From the NCBI RefSeq assembly GCF_036417845.1, contig NC_089981.1, positions 65,313,268 through 65,377,267 on the forward strand: a DNA stretch of 64,000 nt, in the 5' to 3' direction. A model generated the notes under the pieces. The model saw nothing but the letters and a program-made list of their open reading frames with translations, made no database searches and was not told where the DNA came from. Source of the DNA: Apteryx mantelli. Its lineage: Eukaryota > Chordata > Aves > Apterygiformes > Apterygidae. The translations under genes and the position numbers were made by a program. Positions 42,522-54,347 of this stretch are shown in pieces. Every line of letters starts with the position of its first letter. The stretch's first letter is position 1.

Positions 42522-45500
42522 GTATTTACTGTTTGCAGGGGTGTAGGCGCAGAGCAGCTGCAGCTTGTTGTTTTCATATTCTTTCTACGACAGTATTCAG
42601 CTTCGGCTTGGAGATATTTGGGTTGATTCAGGAGTGGCAGAACTGGAACTGCAGTAGTAAAGTTTTGGGTATAATGGTGGAGCCAGGTTTGTAGGGAGAA
42701 GCACTGTTCTGTATTAGGCCAGCTGATAAAAGGAGAAGGAGCGGACAAATACTTTTTTACACACGGTTTCTTTCTAGTTAAAACTGTGGGCATGTTTATA
42801 GAAGAATTTAGCCCTACCTCAGGGGCTGACATTTCTTCTCTGGTTTCCATTACTTTGTCAGACCGCATGGACTCATTTATTCACACAGAAACTCACTCAT
42901 TTTAGCCTTTTTGTCCATCTTGGCAGATTACTGGAATCAGGACTTAAATTATTTTCAGATGCCTCCAGAGGTTTAGGAAAGAAAGAGATGCCATTTAATA
43001 AAAGGACAGCTCCACAATACAATCAGTTGCAAGGATTTCCACTGCCAGACCCTGGTCTGGTATCCTTATCTCAAGGGAGAGCAAGGAATTTGACTCCATG
43101 TTAAACAGTATGGACAGCAAGGTAAATCAAACTAATGCCTTTCAAAACTAATATTACTTAATGTAATTTACCATGTGAACTATTAACACTAGTGCCCACT
43201 GCAGAGAGACTGAGTGCTTAGGAGCAGACCTATCCCTTCCATTTATACTGTTACATTTTAGTCCAGCAGAATACAAGTGGTGCATTTCAAACCCTGCCTC
43301 TATGGTATATAGATGTGTTTTTTCCTAGGCAAGCCTCCAAGGAACAGTTCTCTCTCTCATATTCTCACATAGCCATTTTTGCATGGTTCCCTGCCTTTTG
43401 TCAGTCCCCATATACAGGCTCATTGGAGTGATGGGGACTCAGCAAATAGATGAAAAGACCTTGTCTTTTCTAGTATGTCCTGACCACTGCCTAGAAAGAG
43501 GTGAAATCTGGAGCAAAACATATTGAAGTGGACAGGCTTGGAAACCTCAGGGCGCACGACACTAAATTTGGAGTATCTACCAGCTTCCTGAACAGTGAAA
43601 TGTATTTCCAGGAGGAAGCATCCTCAGGAATGCTCTATTGTGCTTGATGCTGATTGTCTCCTCCAGATGAATTTCTTCAAACTTCAAGGAACGGAGGCTT
43701 ATAGGCTCCCTATGAAGTGTGGTCAGGGTCACAGCACTGTGCATCAGTGACAAAGCTGGGCTTGAATGCAACAGTCAAGATGAGCCTCCTTCCTCTGCTG
43801 TCTGCACCTGCTTCCCTACTGTTCCCAAGTACTGGGGGGATCCCACAGATGAGAGTCAGAGGCTCTTGGCAAGAGGCTCAGGATGCTACATAGTGACTCT
43901 CCAGAAAGAACCTGATCATGTTCCTGTGCTTGCAGCTGAACTGGCTTGGGCCCAGACTTAACAAAATACCTATAGGCATTTAGAAGTGTAAAAAGTTGTA
44001 AAGTCAAGGCACACACCCCTAGCATCTTTCCTTTAGGCCTGTTATCGCACTGCAGACCAGCTAGGCATCGTTTTCTCCCCTCAAGAAAGCAGCATTGGCT
44101 ATTGCCAGTGTTTGTCACAGTGATTGGTTACCACAGGCCTCAAAGCAAATGGGTTATCTCTGTTGCCTCCTAGCTCTTCCTGGGTTAGTCATATTCATTT
44201 GTGTGATAGGAGGCTCCTTTGGCAAAATTTTCAAAGGAAAGAGGGCTGGATCATTGGGGTTAAGAAGTTCTCCCAGTTTTTTAATCAGAATTGGTATTTA
44301 AGGACAAACCCTCCTCACCTTCATGCCTCTGCTGCATTACTGATGCTGGAAATGAAAATAGAACCAAAACAAAAATCTCAGTAGACATCAAGCAAACGTT
44401 GTCCTCCAGCTAACCTCCCAGCTCCAACTGATATATCTTGCAGCTTACAGCGGTTGTACCACACAGTGTTGTAAATGGAGGCAGTTCTCCACTACCCCCG
44501 GCCCATGCTCAGCTGTTCCTCTGAGAAGATGAGGAATAGTGTCATTCTGAGACCTGGGCAAAGAAGGCACTGAGGAGTAAAACACTCCCGCTATCTCTAC
44601 ATCTTTACTTAGCTGATTGTTTCATCCATAATCTTCCCCTACCACTGGAAGCAAAACAGCATGAATTTAAGAGATCATTCCAGGTCCTAGGCTCTGGAGA
44701 CACAGCTGAAGGAAGGGTTGTTTTCCATGTTCTTTTTGATAAAATCTCCAGGGGCCTCGAAATTATAGAGCAAAGCAATTAGCTTAACACTGTTTAGTTA
44801 CAAATGATAGTGCAGGCTGCAAAAACAACAAAAAGCTGTAGAGAGGATTAGGAGAAATGTCTCTGCCAGCTGGGAGTCCAGAGTCCAAAACACAAGTGGT
44901 GAAGGAAATGAATTTCAGAGCCAAAAATCATCAGCAAGTTTTCCAGGAAAGACAATTAAAAATAATATGTATAAATGATGTATGTTTCTATTTTGGTGTT
45001 TGATGTTTTAGAAGTCATGTTTTCTGTTTTCTTCCCTGCAACCTAGCAGGCTAGCCATTTATTTTAAGAAAGTATAGCTGAGATTTCTAATGCCCTGATT
45101 CCAGAAGCGGAGGATTTAAGAAAATCAGTACTTTGTCCTCAAAAGAGCTGCCAGTACTGCCATCACTTCCCCTGTCACTTATAAACCATTTCTCCAGTAA
45201 ACTTTGACTAAAGTAATTTAATCAAATGCATACCTCATTTCAAGTTATTTGAATTAACTAAACTGTAAGAGAGACATCTTTGTTTACAAAGAGGATTGGA
45301 GCACAGAAGTCCTTAGGGTATGTCTAGTTTTCTGTTGATGGATTGTGTGTTGAAGAGCAAATCCCTGCCTTTCTCTGCCCTACTGTCAGTCTCTGGTATA
45401 ATTTCTCTGCATTTTGGGAGGGTGGACACACAGAGTGCTCCCTCTGTGTTTTGGGATCCAGAGAAGGAAGTAGAGACATGATTATTGGTTTGTTTAGAAA

Positions 45501-48500
45501 CACACGAGTACTGCCTTTCAAGTGTGGAAAGAAGAGACTACAACACAAAAAGCAGTGAGCCCAGTATTTTGCTCAAAGCTGGGCTGGAGGCAGAGTAACA
45601 GCCTCTCCCAGGCATGTATGGTAGGAAGCCCTCTCACCTGTTGGTGCTGATGAGAGGACGGCTACAGGCCCCGGAGGGTCCTCCCTGCAAAGGCAGCCCC
45701 AGTTCAGGGCGCTGGTAGTCTTTCCCTAGTGAAATCGAAATTCTGCACATGGCTTCGGCTTCCTTGTATTGTTCCCCAGGGCTGTATTTCTGCCTTGGCA
45801 ACTGCTGAGAGCCTGACAGTCTCTCTAGATATTTTATTCATTCTGGACAAAAAGCTAGAGAAATAAATGATTCCTAAATATGATTCCACCCTCAAAGCTG
45901 GTAATCGTTCTGATACCAGAGTTGGGGCTGCAATGGATATGGATGCAGCTGACTGCAGCCACTCAATTGCATGTGTCTGGCTCCGCTTGTTCTGTGTCCT
46001 GGACACAGATTTGGGGGCGTGGTCCATTTCTCATTGGCTTCAGGAGAAAAGCCTTCCCCCACCCCATCTGAGTTAAAAGGGAAAGGAAACGGTTGTTCTT
46101 GTTCTCGGCAGTGGATTGCACACATTGACCATGGCATCTGAAAAGGTGAGACCTTGGATGGGGTGAAAGCGGCCAAGGAAGCTGCCTTGGTGCTGGAGTT
46201 CAGGTGGAGATGAGTTCCCTGCACTCTTGGCACTCACCTGGAAGAGCAGTGGCTCTTCTCATTTGGAAAGAGGCCTGTTCTGGCCTTGCTGGGCTGGAAA
46301 AGCCATTTCATGACACTCAAATCCTCAGTGCAGCTGCTTGGCACAGTCAGTGGGGAATTTGCTTCAAAATCTGTGACGGTAGAAGAAGGCAAGATCTGAT
46401 AGTGGCAAAGAGGGGAGCTTTGTAGGGGGTTATTTTAACACAGCCTGCATACCGCTGAAAACATCAGATGCAACCAAATATTCTGAGGGCCAGCATGAAA
46501 AATAGTGACACTACCTGTAAGCTCAAACCAGAAATGGTCACTTTAAAAAGGGGAGCTCTCCCCAAAAACCTTGGTCTCCTGTATCATATAGTTCCTGAAA
46601 TGCCTTCTGTTCATGCTGTGTTCCCCTTAAAATACTCTGACATTTCCACGATAAAACCACCTGTTCTGTCTTTCTCTTCTCAGCCGATACTTTATAGCTA
46701 TTTTCGAAGCTCCTGCTCTTGGAGAGTGAGAATCGGTAAGATCCAATTTTGATGCCTGTTTTGCTGTCTTGCTGTTATTGCAGCATTCTCCCCTTCACTA
46801 ACCCAATTAATCAGTCACTTATTAAAAGAGAAATCAGCAAACATGAACCTGGAACCTGCATTTCCTCCAGCCCCTCTGGAGTGGGGAGGAAGGGAATAAA
46901 TACCACAGCTCACCAGGAGCTGAGGGAAGGGAGAGGAAGAGAGAGAAGAGCTTAGCAGGGAATCTGAGGATATTTCCTATAGCTGTTTGAAATTCAAGTG
47001 GCAGTGGGAAATGAGAACCTGCTGGGGGGAAGGGGGCTACATGGTTGGGGCAAACTTTGCCCCAGTTATCCAAAACAGACAGCAGAAGAAGAAGCTAAAT
47101 CCTCTCCTGTGGACAAACCTCATGTGAAAGGCTTTGGAAGATTTTTCCCTCCCTTTGGCATTTTTTGCAGATTGTCTCTGCAACTAGTTAGAATTGCTCC
47201 TTTTGCAAATCTAATGCAATGCAGATGGCTGTTTCTTCCAGTCTTTAGAGGAGCCCTACACTCTGTTCTTGTACGGATACTGCCTCAAACTGTGGCGTCC
47301 CCTGGTCTTGAGAGCTAAGCAGGGCTGGGCATGGTCACTACAAGAGCTGAGACAGTCTCAAGGAAGGTTTTGCAGGTGAGCACAGAGCCTGTCAGGAGGA
47401 GCTGTGCTGCGGAGGGTGGTACAGCTTGTTTTGAACAACACAGTTTTTGCCAGGGCTGACCCTTGGTGCCTTAGGCCTTGGTTTGCTAGAGCACTGTCCT
47501 CTCGGAGGACACAGGCCCCCTCTCTTGAGAGACAGAGTTTTTTGGTTTTAAAGACACCCTTTTTCAAATGGAGAGGTAGCATTTTCCTGAGTTCGTTTCC
47601 TAAAAAATTGAACTTGGTCTCAGTGTGCCTGTCTGAAGCTGTACATTGTGTTCTCTCCAGCACTGGCTCTGAAAGGGATTGCCTATGACCAGGTGCCAGT
47701 GAACCTCCTGAAGGACGGGGGGCAGCAGGTAAGGATACAGCTACTACTGCTCTTTCTAGGGGACATGAACTTGGGATCATTAGGAGAACTGGGATCAGCA
47801 CCAGAAAGTTCAAAGGAAAGTCACTGTATTCCTCACTGCTTCTCTGTAATTAATTGTTGCTTTCAACCAGTCTTCCATGGCCTGCAAGACAGAGGAAGAT
47901 GACTGTAGGAGACTAAAGGTTTTCTCCTCTCTCAAATTTCTATGACTGAATTTCATGAGGTTGATGATCTTTTGCCCCTGCTTATCATGATGTAACTGAG
48001 CACATCTGGCATGCAGAGTTCAGAGACACTGCAGTGCATTTTAGACACAAACTGGGCCTCACTCAATTAGCACCAGAAAGTGGGGGGAGGGGGGAGCAGG
48101 GGGTCAGAAAGAAGCTAAATGACATAGCAGAGATTGCAAAGGGGTTTCCCCCTGAGAACCTTTTTGTGGGGGCCATGGGTGGGCATCATGGGGTACTCAG
48201 CCCACACTTAGGTTGAGGGTTAGAGTTAGGAGAGAAATAAAGCCTGGAGCTGCAGCTGGAGTGGGGCTGCCAAAGGAAGCAGTGGACTGGCAAAAAAGAT
48301 CCCTCCTGAGAACTTTTTCTTGGGGGCCATAGCTGAGAGTCATGGGCTAAGTAGTACCACCCAACTTGGTGTGCCATTATGGGCTAAGGCAGTGCTGGGG
48401 AACTAGAACAGTAATAGTGATGCTGCTACGGTACCACCCATCTCAAACTTTGTATTACTGATTTAGCAAGAGGCAAGGCAGTCTGTCCTTGGATAGAGAG

Positions 48501-51500
48501 ATCCTCGAGCCCCCGTGGAAGCTTCCTGTAGGCTAATAATGCAACATAACTTACTGGAAATAGTAATGGAGGTAGAAGGAAAAGCCAGGTTAAAAAAAAA
48601 AACATTGTTAACTGGATTCTAGAGGAAGAAAACAAGAGGAAGAATTTCTGGCTGCAGTAATCTCAGGTTTGTTTCCCCAGTTTTCTGCTGAATTCAAGGC
48701 ACTGAATCCAATGCAGCAAGTCCCAGCCTTGAAAATTGATGGCATCACCCTTTCTCAGTCGGTGAGTTACCAGACACATCTTAACCATTCATTCCAGCCC
48801 GCTGCCCAGACTGGGAGGGAAGCCTTTGCTCCATCTCTTCCCCCAGAGCACCAGATTTGTGCATTAGAGAACAGATGGCATTTGTGATGAAGAAAACAAT
48901 CCTACCTGAGGTCAGAAATAGCATGTAGCCCCTGCTGGGAAACTGCTGTCAGGCATTCAGGCTCAACTCAGCCTTAGTTCAAAACCCCACCTTTTACTGA
49001 GCAGTTTGCAGTCTGTCTTAGATGGCTGTACCATGGTGGTCTTAAATCACAGCTGGGCTGAACCACAAGGTCTCAAGCAGCTATCAAAGAGGATATTCTG
49101 TGGCTCGGATTCTGTTGGACCAACTAGGAACTCCTGTCTCCTAGATATTTAGGCCATATATTTTTATTCCACTCTCCAGTACCATCCCCTTATGTCTTTG
49201 TTCATTACAGCTAGCTATAATTCATTACCTAGAAGAAACCCGGCCTAATCCCAAGCTCCTGCCCCAAGGTCCAAAGAAGAGAGCCCAAGTCAGAATGATC
49301 TCAGATCACATTGTCTCCGGCATTCAGCCACTCCAGGTACTGCCTTGTCATATCCATGCAAATAAGAAAACCAGGATGGGTTTCCACCAGTTTGTGTCTC
49401 TGAAAGAATCAGTTTCTTTAAACTACTGCTAGCTAATAGAGCAGCAGCCCTTAGACTGTGATAGCAGATGAAATCTATGCTTTATCTAATATGCCAGTGG
49501 AAACAATACATATTTCCTACAAAGAAAATTCTATAGGGCCCCAGGGTTCTTTCCAGAACCAGCTTAACCCATAAGGTTTCACTGCAAGGTTTAGGATGTT
49601 TCGGGGAGAAGAAGACAGAGTGACCCATAGGGCACTGGCAAAGGGATAGCCAGGAAGATGCTGTAACAGAAGGACAGGAACAGGTTGCCCAGAGAGACTG
49701 TAGAGTCTCCATCCTTGGAGATATTCAAAACCTAACGGGACATGGTCTTGGGCAACCTGCTCTAGCTGACCCTGCTCTGAGTGGGGGCGGGGGGTGGACT
49801 AAATGATCTCCAGAGGTCCCTTCAAACCCCAGCCCCCTGTGATTCTCTGACAGTCCCAGGAGAGAGATATAGCCAGGTGAATGGTTTCTTCAATGAGGAT
49901 GAGATCAGGGCTCACCCAGCAGGCTGAGGTCAAGCTGAGCACCTCCTAGTCTCCCCTTTCCCCCTCTGGGTGAGGCATTGGCAAGCCCTAGCTCACAGCA
50001 GTCAGTCTAACCTGGAGATTTCTCACCTTGGCAGAACCTGAGTATCCTGCAACGAATGGGGGAGAAAAAAATGGAATGGGCTCAGCAATGCATCACATCT
50101 GGCTTCCAAGGTGAGTCCCACATCTGAAATGATCAGCACTTTGACTGACCCTTCAAAACTCAGCAGGGCAGTGTGCAGCACCACTGGGGTTCTACTTTCT
50201 CCTCAACCAGAACAACAAGCCTTCCTAGGCTGGTATGCTGGTGTCCTGCCCTGCTGGGAAAGATGGGCTCTTCCTGCCCAGAATACTTCATCCAGGACTG
50301 GTAGCTCTGCAGCGCCTCCAAGGAAAGAGCTTGTCCATATGCAGTGCTGCTGCAGTGCATGGAAGAGGGAAAGCCCAGAGCTATCCTGAACACCATGGCA
50401 GTCATTTCACCTTGAAGCATGAGGGCTGACAGCACTCTCCTTTCCTCCCTGCTGCTTCCAAGCTACTGCCTTTTGCACTTAAGTTCCTATATTAATATGC
50501 TTATTGCCTTAAGCCAAAAGACATCTTGTGGCAGAATCCCACAGAATCTAGTAAGTAGCAAAATATTTCTTTAGTTCCTTGTGAAAAATAGGGCGCTGTT
50601 TCACAAAACCCTTACCCCCCATGTGCTGGAATGGCAGGCCCATATTTGCTTCTGGACAGACACAAACTGACTGAACCTTTGTACTTCTCCCCTTCACACT
50701 CTTACATATCTTCTTATTGTGCTCTTAGTATGTCAGGTTCATTGCCTGAAGCAGCTAAAATCATCCTGGGTCCCAAATGGCTCAGGGGTCCTAAAGACTC
50801 CTATAATTCTTCTGTGGTAAGATTTCTGTTCTTTCTCAGTTCTGACTCAGATCGCTCCTCTTCATGCCTACCAGCTCAGGGTTGAAACACTCTTGTTCAA
50901 ATTCCCAGCTTAAAAGATCTTTAGCATCCCCCTGCCTCCACATGCAGCTTCATTAAACCTTTGAAATGAGTTTCCCATGCCTGACCACAGTGTTCTACCT
51001 CTTTTGGCAGCACTGGAGCAGATTCTGCAGCACACTGCTGGGCGCTACTGTGTGGGGGATGAGGTAAGTAGCTGAGCGCCATGCACCACTGGAGAATCAG
51101 AAATCACTGCATCTTCCATAAAGTAGAAGAGTTAACTGTGGAGACACAGGCAAAGCCCGTCCTATGCCTGGAGTTGCATGCTGTGCCTTCACCATTAAGA
51201 AAACGGCTGCATGGATCCTACTTAGGTCATTACTGACTTGCAAATAGTTATGGGGATGCTTACATGTTCCTGCCTGTAACCTGCTGATGGCCAGATTGTG
51301 CAGCTGTATCTAGGATCTGGAAACTGGCTGCCACTAGAGGATGTGGGAACAGATTAAATATCTTTCATCTTCAGGAGCTTTGGAGTTCAAAGTCTCCCCT
51401 CAATAGGGCCAAAGCTTGGTTCAAGAAAAACAGGGTCAATTCTTAGCTGTGAGACCTTTGGCCAGGTTGTGTCATATTTTTCTGCTCTATTTCTCCAACT

Positions 51501-53009
51501 TTAACATTGGCACATTTCAAAATAAGAGATATCCTGTGCCCTGAAAGATAGCCAGTACTTCATGACCTGGGGAACAGGGTGGGGGGCAGCTGTCATCTGT
51601 GCAGAAAGGCAGCTACTTATACTATCCTTTGTTTTTTTCAGATTGTGTGTCCATGAGTGTGTGTACAAAGGCCTGTTGCACAACAGGTCCTGATCTTGGC
51701 TGGAGCTACTTGATGCTCCTCCAGTGCAAACAAGCAAGATTTACTCATCTTTTCCCACCCACACAAACTCATTGGCAATGACCACCACCCCATCTCCTCC
51801 CTCTGCAGCCTACTGGCAAGACTTGTTTGTTCAGTAGCAGTTGCCATAGAAGCACAGTGTCCCTGAGATTGCCATGATCAGCTGGTAAATAGGAAGCTTC
51901 CTACAGGCTGATGGCTTCTTGTACTACTGACTCCCATGAGGTTCCTGTCCTTGCACCTTTGAGGTATTATTAATGCTTGATTAAAGGATGGGAATGCCAT
52001 GAAAACTCCTCTCTTCACCCCAGAAATGCATAGGAAACCTTATCAGATGATACTGGCTGATAAAGTAACAGCTGTTGTGCTGCAAAAGCCTGCCACTACA
52101 GTGAAGGGTGATGGGACAGGCTCTGGATTACTTTAACCCCTTTTCTCTGCTCCACTGCAGGTGTCCATGGCTGACTTGTGCTTGGTGCCTCAAGTTTTCA
52201 ATGCTGAAAGGTAATTAAGGCTAAGCTTGAGGTGCACTTCAGCACACTGGAACCTATTCTATGTGCTGGGCTGTAAAAGCTGACCTTTCCTCTGCTGCTC
52301 CTTGTGCCTGTTAGGAAAGCATCCTTCCTCCATGCTCTGTCCCATTATGGATTATTCTCTGCATGTGTTTTTCTATGTCCTAAATACTGCATCTTTTGGA
52401 GGCTCTCAGGAACAAGGAGCTGGGCTGTCTTCCCAGAGGCTCCAGGAGTGAAAGCTGATCTGTGTCCCTAGAATAACTAAGGCTGTCCACGCTCCACATC
52501 CTCTCTCCTCTTTGTCCTATATTTACACTGCACACAGAGGGGAAAGAGCAAGCTGACTGTATTTGTAGAGAACACAAACCCTATGCAAGTAGGGTCTGTG
52601 TAATTCCCAGGAGATAGTCATCATTAGGGGAGAAAGCATAGTGCATTCTTACTGTATGCTGAACACTGCATAAAAGCCTAGTGAAGACAGAAGAGCTAAC
52701 TAAGCTTTCCTCTAGGTTTTATTTTTCAACTTACAAGAATGTACCCTTTCTCTTAATGCAAACATACCCCAGCCTGTGAGATTCTCCCACACTGGGCAGG
52801 TACAGCACAGTGCTTTGCCCTAATACACACAGCTGCACTAGCTGTCCAGCTGAGAGTACCTGATAATTTTTTCCCTTTGCAGATACAAAGTGGACCTGTC
52901 TCCATATCCCACAATAACCAGAATCAACAAAGCTCTCCTAGAGTTGGAGGCATTCAAAGCAAGCCACCCATCCCGACAGCCAGATACCCCTGCAGAACTG
53001 CGAGCTTAA
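42498..53009 (+). CDS. GSTZ1: Glutathione S-transferase zeta 1 / maleylacetoacetate isomerase
   Basis: This cytosolic and mitochondrial enzyme isomerises maleylacetoacetate to fumarylacetoacetate, the next-to-last step of Tyr/Phe breakdown, and also acts on dichloroacetate (family knowledge). Coding exons: first exon either 42498-42521 or 46131-46145, then 46684-46735, 47661-47728, 48681-48761, 49211-49336, 50035-50110, 51011-51063, 52161-52210, 52883-53009. All have GT/AG sites and agree in phase. With the 46131 start the protein is 215 aa plus TAA (human 216). The zeta-class SSC active-site motif falls at residues 14-16, inside [14 protein letters not shown]. Also conserved are [16 protein letters not shown] with the glutathione-loop cis-proline, [26 protein letters not shown], and a C-terminus ending TPAELRA. 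The gene is head-to-head with POMT2 and tail-to-tail with the kelch gene. No ORF break was found. Confidence 0.96.
42522..46130. other. GSTZ1 intron between the two first exons
   Basis: About 3.6 kb of AT-rich sequence contains no gene, tRNA or clear repeat that I recognise. If only exon 1b is used, this stretch is the spacer between the POMT2 promoter and GSTZ1. Confidence 0.6.
46013..46130 (+). promoter_or_regulatory. Candidate promoter of GSTZ1 exon 1b: CCAAT and TTAAAA boxes
   Basis: A GGGGGCGTGG box lies at about 46013-46022, an inverted CCAAT (ATTGG) at 46033-46037, and TTAAAA at 46073-46078, about 55 bp before the exon 1b ATG. The spacing fits a start site near 46100 and a short leader. 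This is the arrangement of a regulated, non-CpG promoter, unlike the exon 1a promoter. Confidence 0.5.
46131..46145 (+). CDS. GSTZ1: GSTZ1 downstream first exon (1b)
   Basis: ATG at 46131 in a strong context (gaccATGG) opens MASEK and ends at a GTGAGA donor in phase 0. Its five codons equal the length of the human first coding exon (MQAGK, from memory). This makes the SSC motif fall at residues 14-16 as in the human enzyme. It is the more likely start of the standard protein. Confidence 0.75.
49668..49852 (+). mobile_element. CR1 3' tail in a GSTZ1 intron
   Basis: It begins near GGAACAGGTTGCCCAGAGAG and ends with a degenerate GTGATTCTCTG tail. The core GATCTCCAGAGGTCCCTTC is retained. It is a short, old CR1 remnant in the sense direction of GSTZ1. 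Confidence 0.85.
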
Positions 53010-53253
53010 AGCCCTTTTACCCATTAAATCAAGTAAACTGGAGAGGCAAAGAGGACAACAGCTAAAGGTTGAGTAGGATTTGAGTGCCAGCAGGACTCAT
53101 GTCTCATCATCTGGATGGAATGGAGGAAGAACAGAGGGAAAGCCCCGTTGCTCCAGAAGTAGCCTGGATGACTCACAAGAACTATCACTGTGCTGGAAAG
53201 ATTGCAGCTACTTCTGACTATGTTTTTCTATTTTATATCTCTCCATGAAGCAT

Positions 53254-53259
53254 ATTAAA
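53254..53259 (+). terminator. GSTZ1 polyadenylation signal candidate (ATTAAA)
   Basis: ATTAAA about 245 bp after the GSTZ1 stop codon is the first polyadenylation-type hexamer downstream. A canonical AATAAA at 53936-53941 is a distal alternative. The site in use was not determined. Confidence 0.45.
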
Positions 53260-53935
53260 ACAGAAGCATCCATAACTATCAGAAGACCCTTTTTATATGG
53301 TTTGGGGCTGGGGAATATAGCCAAAAACATCTATGAGGCATCTAGCCAATTCTAGGCTCCCCACAGAGGCTTTTCCTTTCCACCAGCCATGGAAAGAGCA
53401 TCAGAGAATGACTGTGCACAGTGTGCTGCTGAGCCAGTAAGCCTGCTTGTCTTTGCACCTGCCTCAGAGCTATGGCATAATTATCAATGCCATGGATATA
53501 AACAGTAAGGGATAGGCCCTGACAGAAGCGACCATTGTTGAATCCCTTTGTTTTTGCAAGAGCCAGCCATTAGCAACTCTGCCACCTGTTGCAATGACAA
53601 GAGAATTACTATTTGGGACAGCCAATTCATACCTCTTCCCTTTGTCCAGAAGCAACCTTGCAGAATTAGTAAAGATCTGTTTGGAGCAAAGCTAGGTGGT
53701 CATGCCACAGTCACCGAGACAAGACAACCAGCTCACTCCCTTATGCTGAAAACAATGGTGTTCTCTTCCTTTTCCTGTCCTCAGACTCTGCTCTAGGTGC
53801 TTTCCTAGTCCTCAGCTGCAGACTGTTTCCCAAGGGAACCCCACCCTGGATTCCCTCCAAGCCAGAACCATGCTGGTACTTTCACTGTAAGGAACTCCCA
53901 AGTGGCAGCAAGCAAATCCCATTCCACTCATCCCA

Positions 53936-53941
53936 AATAAA
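53936..53941 (+). terminator. Distal GSTZ1 polyadenylation signal candidate (AATAAA)
   Basis: A canonical AATAAA lies about 930 bp after the GSTZ1 stop codon and about 400 bp before the 3' end of the convergent kelch gene. It would give a longer 3' UTR. Confidence 0.35.
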
Positions 53942-54272
53942 ACCAAACGCCTGAATCACCTTCACAGCTGAGAGCACCCTGGGATGCCAGCCCAGAAACC
54001 GGTAGGGCAAGAAGGGAAGCCAAAAGCCTGTGTCTGTCCATGATCCTGTGCAGGCTCAGCTAAGATCCCACTGGTTGTTTTGGCATCCAAGCCCAGATAC
54101 CAAGCCAGGGATAGGGGAGGGAATTTCTGCCAGTCTGATGCTGTATATCCAGCAGCCCTAAGAGGGCAATACTCACAGTATTCATAAAGATATTACAAAC
54201 CAACGGCCTCTTATGCCAAGGGTGGCGTTCACTTTGAAATAGAAACTTGGACTGCCAGGTTGCTTAGATTAA

Positions 54273-54278
54273 TTTATT
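54273..54278 (-). terminator. Polyadenylation signal of the kelch gene
   Basis: AATAAA on the minus strand lies about 70 bp after the natural TAA, a plausible compact 3' UTR. It is the nearest canonical hexamer. Confidence 0.6.
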
Positions 54279-54347
54279 GCCATCCCTGTCTGCATTTACC
54301 CTGGCAAAGAGCCTTTGCTGTTTCAGACTTATTCTCAGTCCTGTGCA

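Larger units (their letters stand above)
53010..54347. other. GSTZ1 3' UTR and gap to the convergent kelch gene
   Basis: The stretch holds the 3' UTR of GSTZ1 (plus) and of the kelch gene (minus), which converge tail-to-tail. No other gene was seen. Confidence 0.6.
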
